Source: Sphingomonas metalli | GTDB lineage: Bacteria > Pseudomonadota > Alphaproteobacteria > Sphingomonadales > Sphingomonadaceae | Reading direction: 5' to 3' | Assembly: GCF_014641735.1 (NCBI RefSeq) | Contig: NZ_BMIH01000002.1 | Coordinates: forward strand, 558,001 to 622,000 | Length of the DNA stretch: 64,000 nt | Part shown: piece after piece, positions 50,264-58,081 of the stretch | Layout of the letters: every line of letters starts with the position of its first letter | Position numbering within the stretch: position 1 is the first letter of the stretch | The notes under the pieces: model-generated | What the model saw: only the letters and a program-made list of their open reading frames with translations | Told to the model about the DNA's origin: nothing | Database searches by the model: none | Program-made: the position numbers and the translations under genes

Positions 50264-51477
50264 CGGTCACTCTCCATGACGGCCCGGGCGGCCTTGGCGA
50301 ACAGGGTCGGCAGACCCGCCGCCTCGAGATCGGCGAGCGGCCACCACTCCCCCTCTCCGTGCGGCACCCCGCGCCCGACCGCAAGCGCGAGCGTGAGGTC
50401 GAAATGGGTGAAGCCGTGCGCGACGGTCTCGGGCAGGACGCGCCACTCGGTGTCGGCGGGGGCGTCGTCGAGCGCGGGCGCGGCCTCGACCCACGGCCCG
50501 GTCGGCAGCGCGCGCATCCCGCCGAGCAGCCCGCGCGGCGGCCGGCGGACGAGCCAGATCTCGCGCGCCTGATCCTCTCGCGACACAAGAGCCGTCATGC
50601 CGGGCTCGTCCCGGCATCCACCGACCCGCATAGGCTCAGGCTGGCGAGTCTGGGGAACCGTGGACCCCGGAACAAGTCCGGGGTGATGGCTGGACTGGCG
50701 CGCGCGCGCCGACACGCCGGGCGATGTCGGGGACGGAATGTCGACGGGCCGTTCCAGCCAGAAGATCGTGCCGTGCCGCTGCGGCCGCGCCTTCTTCGCC
50801 GCCTTGACCGGCAGGCGCTCGGGATCGCCTGCGGCGAAGGCGCGGCAGTCTTCGCGCAGCGGGCAGAGGAGGCAGCGCGGGCGGCGCGGGGTGCAGATCG
50901 TCGCGCCGAGGTCCATCATCGCCTGCGCGAAATCACCCGCCCGCACGTCCGGCGTGATCGTGTCGGCGGCGGCCCGGATCGCAGGCCGGGCGGCAGGGAG
51001 CGGCGTGTCGATCGCGAAGAGGCGTGCGACCACCCGCTCGACATTGGCGTCGACCACCACCGCCCGCTCGCCGAACGCGATCGCCGCCACGGCGGCGGCA
51101 GTATAGGCGCCGAGTCCCGGCAGCGCGCGCAGGCCCGCTTCGGTCGCCGGAAAGCGGCCGCCATGATCGTGCGCGACGGCGCGCGCCGCCTTCACCAGAT
51201 TGCGCGCCCGGGCATAATAGCCGAGCCCCGCCCAGGCGGCCATGATCTCCGCGTCGGTCGCGGCGGCGAGCGCGTCGATCGTCGGCCAGCGCGCGGTCCA
51301 CTCGCGGAACCGGGGCGTGACCGCGGCGACGGTGGTCTGCTGGAGCATCACCTCCGACAGCCAGACGCGATAGGGGTCCGCCGCCTCGCACGGACGGGCG
51401 CGCCACGGCAGGATGCGGGCGTTGGCGTCGTACCAGTGCAGCAGCTTGGCGGGTACAGAAGATCGCTTGGCGTCCAC
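50260..51477 (-). CDS. mutY: Adenine DNA glycosylase MutY with repeat-derived insert
   Basis: 405 aa from a GTG. Removes A paired with 8-oxoG. Glycosylase domain: VMLQQTTVAAVTPRF, helix-hairpin-helix LPGLGAYTAAAVAAIAFG, catalytic Asp in VVDANVERV, iron-sulfur ligands C-x6-C-x2-C-x5-C in CTPRRPRCLLCPLREDC. The C-terminal Nudix-like 8-oxoG domain begins TIFWLERP and resumes at IWLVRRPPRG; between these about 60 extra residues are encoded, most of them by a REPIN-like repeat (50592-50690) read in frame. The frame is open throughout, so the protein may be made with a surface loop. It is divergent from dciA, 14 bp apart. Confidence 0.9.
   Translation of the reverse strand: MDAKRSSVPAKLLHWYDANARILPWRARPCEAADPYRVWLSEVMLQQTTVAAVTPRFREWTARWPTIDALAAATDAEIMAAWAGLGYYARARNLVKAARAVAHDHGGRFPATEAGLRALPGLGAYTAAAVAAIAFGERAVVVDANVERVVARLFAIDTPLPAARPAIRAAADTITPDVRAGDFAQAMMDLGATICTPRRPRCLLCPLREDCRAFAAGDPERLPVKAAKKARPQRHGTIFWLERPVDIPSPTSPGVSARARQSSHHPGLVPGSTVPQTRQPEPMRVGGCRDEPGMTALVSREDQAREIWLVRRPPRGLLGGMRALPTGPWVEAAPALDDAPADTEWRVLPETVAHGFTHFDLTLALAVGRGVPHGEGEWWPLADLEAAGLPTLFAKAARAVMESDR
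50592..50690. repeat. REPIN-like palindromic repeat inside mutY
   Basis: One ~97-bp copy of the element also found at 53540, 55082 and 56796: a GCCGTCATGCCGGGCTCGTC ... CCGGCATCCAC hairpin, a central segment, then GTGGACCCCGG ... CCGGGGTGATGGC in opposite orientation. Here it is translated as part of MutY. Confidence 0.8.
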
Positions 51478-51491
51478 CCGGCCGCTATGGC

Positions 51492-52025
51492 ATGGGACTG
51501 GGAATGAGCAAGCGCCTCCGCGCCCCCCAAAAGGCGAGCGAACCCGTCCGCGCCAACCGCCCGCGCGCCGTGTCGGAACTGCTGCCGGCGGTCGGCGGCG
51601 CGGCATTCCGGCGATTCGGCTTCGTCCAGTCCTCGGTGGTCAGCCGCTGGCCCGAGATCGTCGGCGAGAAGCTGGCGCGCGCCTGCGCACCCGAATCGAT
51701 CCGCTTTCCCATGGGTCAGAAGCAGGACGGTACGCTGACGCTGACGGTGCGCGGCGCGCATGCGGTGATGATCCAGCACATCCTGCCCGACATCGTCGAG
51801 CGGGTGAACCGCTTCTTCGGCTATCCGGCGGTCGCGCGCGTCCAGATCCGGCAGGGCGAGGTGGCGGGCGCCGCCGCGCCGCGACGCGCGCCGCCCGGCC
51901 TTCGCGCCATGCCCGCAGAGATGGGCGAGGGGCTGAAGACGATCGCCGATCCGGAGCTGCGCGCCGTGCTCGAATCCCTCGCCGCCGGGGTCGCGGCGAC
52001 CCGTGCCCTGCCGAAGGTTTCGTGA
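51492..52025 (+). CDS. dciA: DUF721 / DciA-like protein
   Basis: 177 aa with the DUF721 domain: FRRFGFVQSSVVSRWPEIVG, ARACAPESIRFP, GTLTLTVRGAHAVMIQH and PDIVERVNRFFGY. DciA loads or recruits the replicative helicase DnaB in bacteria that lack DnaC. An alternative ATG is at 51504. The C-terminal third is Ala/Pro-rich. Its stop overlaps the next gene start (TGATG), linking it to two thioredoxin-fold proteins. Confidence 0.82.
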   Translation: MGLGMSKRLRAPQKASEPVRANRPRAVSELLPAVGGAAFRRFGFVQSSVVSRWPEIVGEKLARACAPESIRFPMGQKQDGTLTLTVRGAHAVMIQHILPDIVERVNRFFGYPAVARVQIRQGEVAGAAAPRRAPPGLRAMPAEMGEGLKTIADPELRAVLESLAAGVAATRALPKVS

Positions 52026-52705
52026 TGCGCCCGATCCATGCCGTCGTTCTCGCCGCCGCCGGCCTGGCGGGGCTCGCCGCCGCCGCGCCGGCGGCGCGCG
52101 ACTGGAGCCGGGTGGCGGCGATGAAGCCCGATGGCGCCTATGTCATCGGCAATCCCGCGGCGAAGGTGAAGCTGGTCGAATGGGCGAGCTACACCTGCCC
52201 GCATTGCGGCCATTTCGCGGTCCAGTCGGCGCCCGTCCTAAAGGACCGGATGATCCGCTCCGGCTCGACCAGCCTCGAGGTGCGGCACATGGTCCGCGAT
52301 CCGATCGACCTTGCCGCGGCGACGATCGTGCGGTGCGGCGGGGCGGCGCGGTTCGCGGCGACGCACCTCGCCATGTTCGCGGGGCAGGAGAAATGGATGG
52401 CGACCGCGCAGACCTATCTGTCGACCAATGCGGAGCGGCTCAACGCCCTGCCCCGCCCGCAGGCGCTGCGCCAGCTGGCGGACGGGATCGGCCTGTCGGC
52501 GATCGGGCGCGCGCAGGGGCTGACCGAGCCGCAGATCGCCGCCTGTTTCGCCAATGCCGCCGCGACCGACAAGCTGCTGGCCCTGACCGCCTCCGCGCCT
52601 GCCGAGGTGACCAGCACCCCCACCTTCTTCCTCAACGGCAAGCTGCTGCCGCCGGGCAGCTGGGCCGACGTCCAGCCGCAGCTCGTCGCCGCCGGCGCCC
52701 GCTGA
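52025..52705 (+). CDS. Periplasmic DsbA-like thiol-disulfide protein
   Basis: 226 aa with a short signal peptide (AVVLAAAGLAGLAAAAPAA), then a thioredoxin fold with helical insert: VKLVEWASYTCPHCGHFA carries the CPHC active site, and the cis-Pro loop is in STPTFFLNG. Thioredoxin_4/DsbA family, forming or isomerising disulfides in exported proteins. It is coupled to dciA and followed 41 bp later by a paralogue. Confidence 0.88.
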   Translation: MRPIHAVVLAAAGLAGLAAAAPAARDWSRVAAMKPDGAYVIGNPAAKVKLVEWASYTCPHCGHFAVQSAPVLKDRMIRSGSTSLEVRHMVRDPIDLAAATIVRCGGAARFAATHLAMFAGQEKWMATAQTYLSTNAERLNALPRPQALRQLADGIGLSAIGRAQGLTEPQIAACFANAAATDKLLALTASAPAEVTSTPTFFLNGKLLPPGSWADVQPQLVAAGAR

Positions 52706-52746
52706 CCCTCTTCCGCCCGCTGCAATCCGCCTCTGGAGTTTTCGTG

Positions 52747-53484
52747 ATGAAGGCTGTTTTCCCGATCCTCTTTGCCGCCGCCGCGCTGACCGCCTGTTCG
52801 GGCAGCGGCGACGCCAATGGCAGCGCCCCCGCCGCCGCTCCGGTCGCCGCGGTGCCCGCGCCCGCCGGCAAGAGCTGGACCGAGGTCGTGACCAAGACCG
52901 AGGAAGGCTATCGGATGGGCAATCCGAACGCGCCGATCAAGCTGGTCGAATATGGCGCCCGCTCCTGCCCGACCTGCGGCGCCTTCGCGCGCGAGGGCTT
53001 CCAGCCGCTGACCGAGAAATATGTCGCGAGCGGCAAGGTCAGCTTCGAGTTCCGCGACTTCCTGGTGCATGGCGCGCCCGATCTGGCGCTGGCCCTGCTG
53101 GGTACCTGCGGCGATCCGGCGACCTTCTTCCCGATCCTCGAACAGACCTATGCCAATCAGAACCAGTTCCTCGACAAGCTGCAGGGCCTGACTCCGCAGC
53201 AGCAGCAGACGATCCAGGGCCAGCCGCCGCTGCAGGCGATCACCACCATCGCCGACGCGATCGGCGCGGTCGATTTCGTCAAGCAGCGCGGCATTCCGGA
53301 GGCGAAGGCCCGCCAGTGCCTGTCAAACCAGGCGAAGATGGATGCCGTCGCCAAGCCGACCGAGACGGCGAGCGCGGCCGGCACGGTGACTGGTACGCCG
53401 ACTTTCATCCTCAACGGCGAGACGGTGCCGAACGTGGTGCGCTGGTCGCAGCTCGAAGAGGCGCTGAAGCGCGCGGGGGCGTAA
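52747..53484 (+). CDS. DsbA-like lipoprotein, paralogue of the preceding gene
   Basis: 245 aa. GGAG 8 bp before the ATG. Signal ends LFAAAALTACSG, a lipobox, so it is probably lipid-anchored. CPTC active site in IKLVEYGARSCPTCGAFA and cis-Pro loop GTPTFILNG. The central region has a polar insert with LTPQQQQTIQGQ. CPTC instead of CPHC would be expected to shift redox potential towards reducing or isomerase behaviour; that is an inference. Confidence 0.87.
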   Translation: MKAVFPILFAAAALTACSGSGDANGSAPAAAPVAAVPAPAGKSWTEVVTKTEEGYRMGNPNAPIKLVEYGARSCPTCGAFAREGFQPLTEKYVASGKVSFEFRDFLVHGAPDLALALLGTCGDPATFFPILEQTYANQNQFLDKLQGLTPQQQQTIQGQPPLQAITTIADAIGAVDFVKQRGIPEAKARQCLSNQAKMDAVAKPTETASAAGTVTGTPTFILNGETVPNVVRWSQLEEALKRAGA

Positions 53485-53539
53485 GCGGGGCGCGCGGCGT
53501 CGCAAGGCGTCTGCGAAGGTCACCGCGGCGACTTCCAAT

Positions 53540-53635
53540 CGTCATCCCGGACCTGTTCCGGGATCCACGGTTCCGCAAACTAACGGGTTAGGCGCTTGCG
53601 GTGCCGTGGATGCCGGAACAAGTCCGGCATGACGG
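53540..53635. repeat. REPIN-like palindromic repeat
   Basis: Copy in the gap after the DsbA-like lipoprotein: GTCATCCCGGACCTGTTCCG at the left, GGATCCACGGTTCCGCAA, a spacer, then the inverted half TTGCGGTGCCGTGGATGC and CCGGAACAAGTCCGGCATGA. The gap 53485-53766 holds nothing else recognised. Confidence 0.8.
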
Positions 53636-53766
53636 GGGCGACCTTCGCACAAGTCTTGTCTGTACCCGCGCCGGGGCCGGCACGGCCGTTCACCCATGTA
53701 ACCTCGCCCGGAATAACCGGCCTTTCCAACCTTGTCCGCCTCGCCCCCGGAACGTATATCGAACGG

Positions 53767-55014
53767 ATGGCGCAGCTCGATACCCGCGAGAAGCTGGCGA
53801 TCCTGGCGGACGCGGCGAAGTACGATGCGTCCTGCGCGTCGTCGGGAACGGCCAAGCGCAACTCGGCGGACGGCAAGGGGATCGGATCGACCGAGGGGAT
53901 GGGCATCTGCCATGCCTATGCCCCCGATGGTCGCTGTATCTCGCTCCTGAAGATCCTGCTGACCAACAGCTGCATCTTCGACTGCCACTATTGCATTAAT
54001 CGCAAGAGCTCGAACGTCCGCCGCGCGCGCTTCACCGCGGACGAAGTGGTGGAGCTGACCCTCGCCTTCTACCGGCGCAACTATATCGAGGGGCTGTTCC
54101 TGTCGTCGGGCATCATCCGGTCGCCCGACTATACGATGGAGCAGCTGGTCGAGGTCGCGCGGAGCCTGCGCGAGGATCATCATTTCCGCGGCTATATCCA
54201 CCTCAAGACGATCCCCGATGCCGATCCCGAGCTGGTGCGGCTGGCGGGGGTTCATGCCGATCGCGTGTCGATCAACGTCGAGCTGCCGACCGCCGGCGGG
54301 CTGAAGCGGCTCGCACCCGAAAAGGACGGGGCGCGGATCGAGGGCGCGATGGCGGACGTGAAGGCGTCGATCGCCGACAGCCGCGATGCGACCAGGAAGT
54401 ACAAGTCCGCCCCCCGCTTCGCGCCCGCCGGCCAGTCGACCCAGATGATCGTCGGCGCCGATGCCGCGACCGACGGCGATATCGTGAAGCGCGCCTCCAC
54501 GCTCTACGACCGGTTCGGGCTGCGGCGGGTCTATTATTCGGCCTTCAGCCCGATTCCCGATGCCAGCGCGGTGCTGCCGCTGCGCCGTCCGCCGCTGATG
54601 CGCGAGCACCGGCTCTACCAGTCGGACTGGCTGATGCGCTTCTACGACTATCGCCCCGACGAGGTGGTGGCGGCGGCCGATCCGTCGACGGGGATGCTGC
54701 CGCTCGACATCGATCCGAAGCTCGCCTGGGCGCTCAGGTTTCGCGACCGCTTTCCCATCGATATCAACCGGGCGCCGCGCGAGATGCTGTTGCGGGTACC
54801 GGGACTGGGGGTGAAGGCGGTCAATGCGATCCTGACCAGCCGGCGCTGGCGGCGGCTGCGGCTGGACGACGTGGCGCGACTGACCGTGTCGGTGACGAAG
54901 ATCCGGCCCTTCATCGTCGCGGAAGACTGGCGGCCGGTGATGCTGACCGACCGCGCCGACCTGAAGCCGCTGGTGACGCCCAAGCGCGAGCAGCTGGAGC
55001 TGTTTGCCGCTTGA
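53767..55014 (+). CDS. Radical-SAM protein linked to DNA repair (TIGR03916-like)
   Basis: 415 aa. The 4Fe-4S site is CIFDCHYC (C69, C73, C76), preceded by ILLTNS. The N-terminus KLAILADAAKYDASCASSG is typical of this group. A helix-hairpin-helix (LLRVPGLGVKAVNAIL) near the C-terminus suggests DNA binding. Members are found beside UdgX and are proposed DNA modification/repair enzymes; the reaction is not established. The next gene, after a repeat, encodes UdgX, matching the known pairing. Confidence 0.9.
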   Translation: MAQLDTREKLAILADAAKYDASCASSGTAKRNSADGKGIGSTEGMGICHAYAPDGRCISLLKILLTNSCIFDCHYCINRKSSNVRRARFTADEVVELTLAFYRRNYIEGLFLSSGIIRSPDYTMEQLVEVARSLREDHHFRGYIHLKTIPDADPELVRLAGVHADRVSINVELPTAGGLKRLAPEKDGARIEGAMADVKASIADSRDATRKYKSAPRFAPAGQSTQMIVGADAATDGDIVKRASTLYDRFGLRRVYYSAFSPIPDASAVLPLRRPPLMREHRLYQSDWLMRFYDYRPDEVVAAADPSTGMLPLDIDPKLAWALRFRDRFPIDINRAPREMLLRVPGLGVKAVNAILTSRRWRRLRLDDVARLTVSVTKIRPFIVAEDWRPVMLTDRADLKPLVTPKREQLELFAA

Positions 55015-55081
55015 AGGCCTCCAGCGTCGTCGCCTCGACCCAGGCTGGGGCCTTGCGTGGCTATGGCGCTCACAGTCAGTT

Positions 55082-55178
55082 CGTCATGCCGGACTCGTTC
55101 CGGCATCCACGGTTCCGCAAATGCTCAGGCCATTGATCTTGCGGCACGGTGGATCCCGGAACACGTCCGGGATGACGA
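55082..55178. repeat. REPIN-like palindromic repeat
   Basis: GTCATGCCGGACTCGTTCCG ... CATCCACGGTTCCGCAA, a ~22-bp centre, then TTGCGGCACGGTGGATCC and GGAACACGTCCGGGATGACG in inverted order. It is flanked by halves of the CCCAGC-type repeat (about 55030 and 55211). It lies between the radical-SAM and UdgX genes. Confidence 0.8.
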
Positions 55179-55282
55179 GTGAAAGAGGGCGGTGTTGCGA
55201 GCTTTGCCAAGGTCCTGCCTTCGCCGGGATGACGGTTGCCGTCGTGCAACCTTGTCCCCCGCTCGAACGATGACCCCGCACC

Positions 55283-56683
55283 ATGCGCGTCGTGACGATT
55301 CCCGAGCCCGATGACTTCGATGCCTGGCGTGACGCCGCACGCGATCTCGCCGCCGCGTCGGTGCCGCCGGACGATGTGGTGTGGCAGGTGGGCGACGTGC
55401 CGACCGACCTGTTCGCGGGTGAAAGCAACACGCGCGCGCTGCCGGGCGCGGCACCGGCGTTCGGCGTCCCGCGCGCCTTTCTCGACCTGGCGCGCTCGGC
55501 GATCCTGTCGCGCGAGCCGGAGCGGTTCGCGCTGCTCTATACGCTGCTGACCCGACTGCGACGCGAGCCCAAGCTGATGGAGGACCGCGCCGACCGGCTC
55601 GTCCGCCGGCTCGAGGAGATGGCCAAGGCGGTGCGCCGCGATATCCACAAGATGCGCGCCTTTCTGCGCTTCCGCGAGGTCGCCGAGGAGGGCGGGAGCC
55701 GCTACGTCGCGTGGTTCGAGCCGGAGCATCACATCGTCCGCGCCAATGCGGCCTTCTTCGTCAATCGCTTCGCGTCGATGCGCTGGTCGATCCTGACGCC
55801 CGAGCTATCGCTTCACTGGGACGGCAAGGCACTGGCGCAGGGGCCGGGCGCGACCCGCGGCGACGCGCCGGAGGGCGATCCGACCGAGGAGGTGTGGAAG
55901 ACCTATTATGCCAGCATCTTCAATCCCGCCCGGCTGAAGGTCGGCGCGATGCTGAAGGAGATGCCGCGCAAATACTGGAAGAACATGCCGGAAACCGCGC
56001 TGGTCCCCGAATTGCTGGCCGGCGCACAGGCACGGGAGGCGCAGATGATCGACACGGCGCGGACGGCGGCCCCTTCGCCCAAGGGCACCAACAGCATGGC
56101 GGCTTGGCAGGCGCTGCGCGAGGAGGCGCTGGGCTGCACCCGCTGCCCGCTCTACGCGCCGGCCACGCAGACGGTGTTCGGCGAGGGGCCGATCGATGCC
56201 GAGATGATGATCGTCGGCGAGCAGCCGGGCGACCAGGAGGATCTGGCGGGGCGGCCCTTTGTCGGGCCGGCGGGGCAGGTCTTCGACCGGGCGATGGCGG
56301 CGGCGGAGGTCGACCGGACGCGCGTCTACGTCACCAATGCGGTCAAGCACTTCAAGTTCGAGCCGCGCGGCAAGCGGCGCATTCATGCCAAGCCCGGCAC
56401 CGGCGAGATCGAGGCGTGCCGCTGGTGGATCGGGCAGGAACTGGCGCTGGTCCGCCCGCGCATGACGGTGGCGATGGGCGCGACCGCGGCGCGATCGCTG
56501 TTCGGGCGGACGATGACCATCTCGCGCGAACGCGGCCGGGTGCTCGACCTGCCGGACGGCGGGGCGGCATGGATCACGGTGCATCCGAGCTACCTCTTGC
56601 GCCTCCCCGACAAGGTGCAGGCGGAGGAGGAGTTCGCGCGGTTCGTCGAGGATCTGCGGGCGGCGGCGAAGGTAGTGGCGTAA
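55283..56683 (+). CDS. UdgX-type uracil-DNA glycosylase fused to DUF4130
   Basis: 466 aa. N-terminal ~230 residues are the DUF4130 domain (LLTRLRREPKLMEDRADRL, MRAFLRFREV, FNPARLKVGAM). The rest is a family 4-like UDG: TRCPLYAPATQTVFGEGP with iron-sulfur cysteine, MIVGEQPGDQEDLAGRPFVG, and the UdgX R-loop KRRIHAKP, whose His (about residue 369) forms a covalent bond with the abasic sugar in characterised UdgX. HPSYLLRLPD completes the active site. It works with the radical-SAM protein upstream in an unknown repair step. Confidence 0.91.
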   Translation: MRVVTIPEPDDFDAWRDAARDLAAASVPPDDVVWQVGDVPTDLFAGESNTRALPGAAPAFGVPRAFLDLARSAILSREPERFALLYTLLTRLRREPKLMEDRADRLVRRLEEMAKAVRRDIHKMRAFLRFREVAEEGGSRYVAWFEPEHHIVRANAAFFVNRFASMRWSILTPELSLHWDGKALAQGPGATRGDAPEGDPTEEVWKTYYASIFNPARLKVGAMLKEMPRKYWKNMPETALVPELLAGAQAREAQMIDTARTAAPSPKGTNSMAAWQALREEALGCTRCPLYAPATQTVFGEGPIDAEMMIVGEQPGDQEDLAGRPFVGPAGQVFDRAMAAAEVDRTRVYVTNAVKHFKFEPRGKRRIHAKPGTGEIEACRWWIGQELALVRPRMTVAMGATAARSLFGRTMTISRERGRVLDLPDGGAAWITVHPSYLLRLPDKVQAEEEFARFVEDLRAAAKVVA

Positions 56684-57071
56684 GGGATCGGGGTTCGCGC
56701 GGAGGCGCGGAGGCGCGGAGGTGTTGCGATCGGGGTCGTTTGCGTACTTGCCTTCCGTCACCCAGGCGAAGGCGAGACCTCTGTGAAAGTCGTACCGTCA
56801 TGCCGGACCTGTTCCGGCATCCACGGCACCGCAAGCGCTCGAGCTCTAGGTTTGCGGAACGGTGGATCCCGGAACAGGTCCGGGATGACGAGTGAAGGGG
56901 GTCGCCGTCGCGCCTTTCGAAGGCCAAAGTCACGAAGAGCCGTTCAACAGCGGAAAACCGCAGCCACGCCTGCACCGCCGGTGAACGACCCCGTCACGCC
57001 GGATTAAAGGCGCGTTTACCATAAGGAGCGGGCGCGCGGTTTTCTTACACCTTCTCGCGTGCGTACCTCGG
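56684..57071 (+). other. Intergenic stretch with repeat and possible small RNA
   Basis: After UdgX come a degenerate GGAGGCGCGGAGG tract (about 56699-56722), a CCCAGGCGAAGGCGAGACC half-repeat (56761), one REPIN-like copy (56796-56890), then 180 bp of non-repeat DNA ending in a strong plus-strand terminator. No ORF here is convincing. The terminated stretch from about 56950 could be a small RNA. Confidence 0.35.
56796..56890. repeat. REPIN-like palindromic repeat
   Basis: GTCATGCCGGACCTGTTCCG, CATCCACGGCACCGCAA, a centre with the GAGCTC palindrome, then TTGCGGAACGGTGGATCC and GGAACAGGTCCGGGATGACG. Fourth copy of the element in 6.3 kb. Confidence 0.8.
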
Positions 57072-57105
57072 GCCCGGCGGATCGGTCTCCGCCGGGCTCA
57101 TTTTT
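57072..57105 (+). terminator. Rho-independent terminator
   Basis: Perfect 10-bp stem GCCCGGCGGA (57072-57081) with TCCGCCGGGC (57088-57097), 6-base loop, then TCA and five T residues (57101-57105). It lies 389 bp after UdgX and 62 bp before the TauE start, so it terminates either a long UdgX mRNA or a short RNA arising nearer. Confidence 0.8.
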
Positions 57106-57166
57106 CCGCGCGGGTCCGGGTGCCCGCGAGTGGCATCGGGCAGCGAAGCTGGGTAGGACGACGCGC

Positions 57167-58081
57167 GTGGACCTGTACCTTCCCGTCGCCAACCTGTCGG
57201 TCAACGCGCTGGTGATCGTGCTGCTCGGCGGCGGCGTCGGGCTGCTGTCGGGGATGTTCGGGGTCGGCGGCGGCTTCCTGACCACGCCGCTGCTGATCGT
57301 CTACGGCATCCCGCCGACCGTCGCCGCCGCGTCCAGCGCCAGCCAGGTGACGGGGGCGAGCGTGTCGGGCGTGTTCGCGCATGTCCGCCGCGGCGGGGTC
57401 GACTTCAAGATGGGCGGGGTGCTGGTCGCGGGCGGGATCGTCGGCACCTTTGCCGGCGCGTGGCTGTTCCGCCTGCTCCAGGCGCTCGGCCAGATCGATA
57501 CGGTGATCGCGATCGTCTATGTCGTCATGCTCGGCTGGATCGGCGGGGTGATGGCGAAGGAGGCGCTGACCGCGATCGTCCGCCGCCGGCGCGGACAGCC
57601 ACCCAGGGCGCGCAAGCGGCGGCATCACCCGCTCGTCGCCGCCCTGCCCTTCCGCACCCGCTTCTACGCCTCGGGCCTGTACATCTCGCCGCTCGCGCCG
57701 CTGCTGCTCGGCTTCATGACCGGCGTGCTGACCATGCTGCTGGGGATCGGCGGCGGGTTCATCCTGGTGCCGGCGATGATCTACGTGATCGGCATGGCGA
57801 CGGGCGTGGTGGTCGGCACCAGCCTGTTCCAGACGCTGTTCGTCACCGCGGTCGCGACGCTGGTCCATGCCACCACCACCCGCGCGGTCGATATCGTGCT
57901 CGCCGCGCTGCTGCTGGTCGGGTCGGTCACAGGCGCGCAGATCGGGGCGCGGCTGGCGACCAAGATCCGCCCAGAATATCTGCGGCTGGCGCTGGCGCTG
58001 ATGGTGCTGGCGGTGGGCTCGCGCATCTTCCTGGGGCTGGTCTGGCGACCCGAGGAGATCTTCACGGTGACGCTGTCGTGA
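57167..58081 (+). CDS. TauE/SafE-family membrane exporter
   Basis: 304 aa, about 8 membrane segments, two TauE half-repeats: GGGVGLLSGMFGVGGGFLTTPLL and GFMTGVLTMLLGIGGGFILVPAM, each with the family GGG motif. Proposed to export sulfite, sulfoacetate or similar anions. Start GTG at 57167 with AGGA 8 bp upstream; the longer frame from 57059 crosses the terminator. A basic loop (RRRRGQPPRARKRRHH) separates the halves. It overlaps the next gene by 4 bp (GTGA), a conserved pairing. Confidence 0.88.
   Translation: MDLYLPVANLSVNALVIVLLGGGVGLLSGMFGVGGGFLTTPLLIVYGIPPTVAAASSASQVTGASVSGVFAHVRRGGVDFKMGGVLVAGGIVGTFAGAWLFRLLQALGQIDTVIAIVYVVMLGWIGGVMAKEALTAIVRRRRGQPPRARKRRHHPLVAALPFRTRFYASGLYISPLAPLLLGFMTGVLTMLLGIGGGFILVPAMIYVIGMATGVVVGTSLFQTLFVTAVATLVHATTTRAVDIVLAALLLVGSVTGAQIGARLATKIRPEYLRLALALMVLAVGSRIFLGLVWRPEEIFTVTLS

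Noticed and set aside
50260..51477. mutY as a pseudogene because of the repeat insertion
   Set aside because: The reading frame is open across the insert, the glycosylase and iron-sulfur residues are intact, and the downstream genes keep their 4-bp coupling.
50592..56890. CRISPR array, because of repeated palindromic units
   Set aside because: The copies are 1.5-3 kb apart with whole genes between, are internally palindromic over ~97 bp, and have no regular spacers or cas genes.
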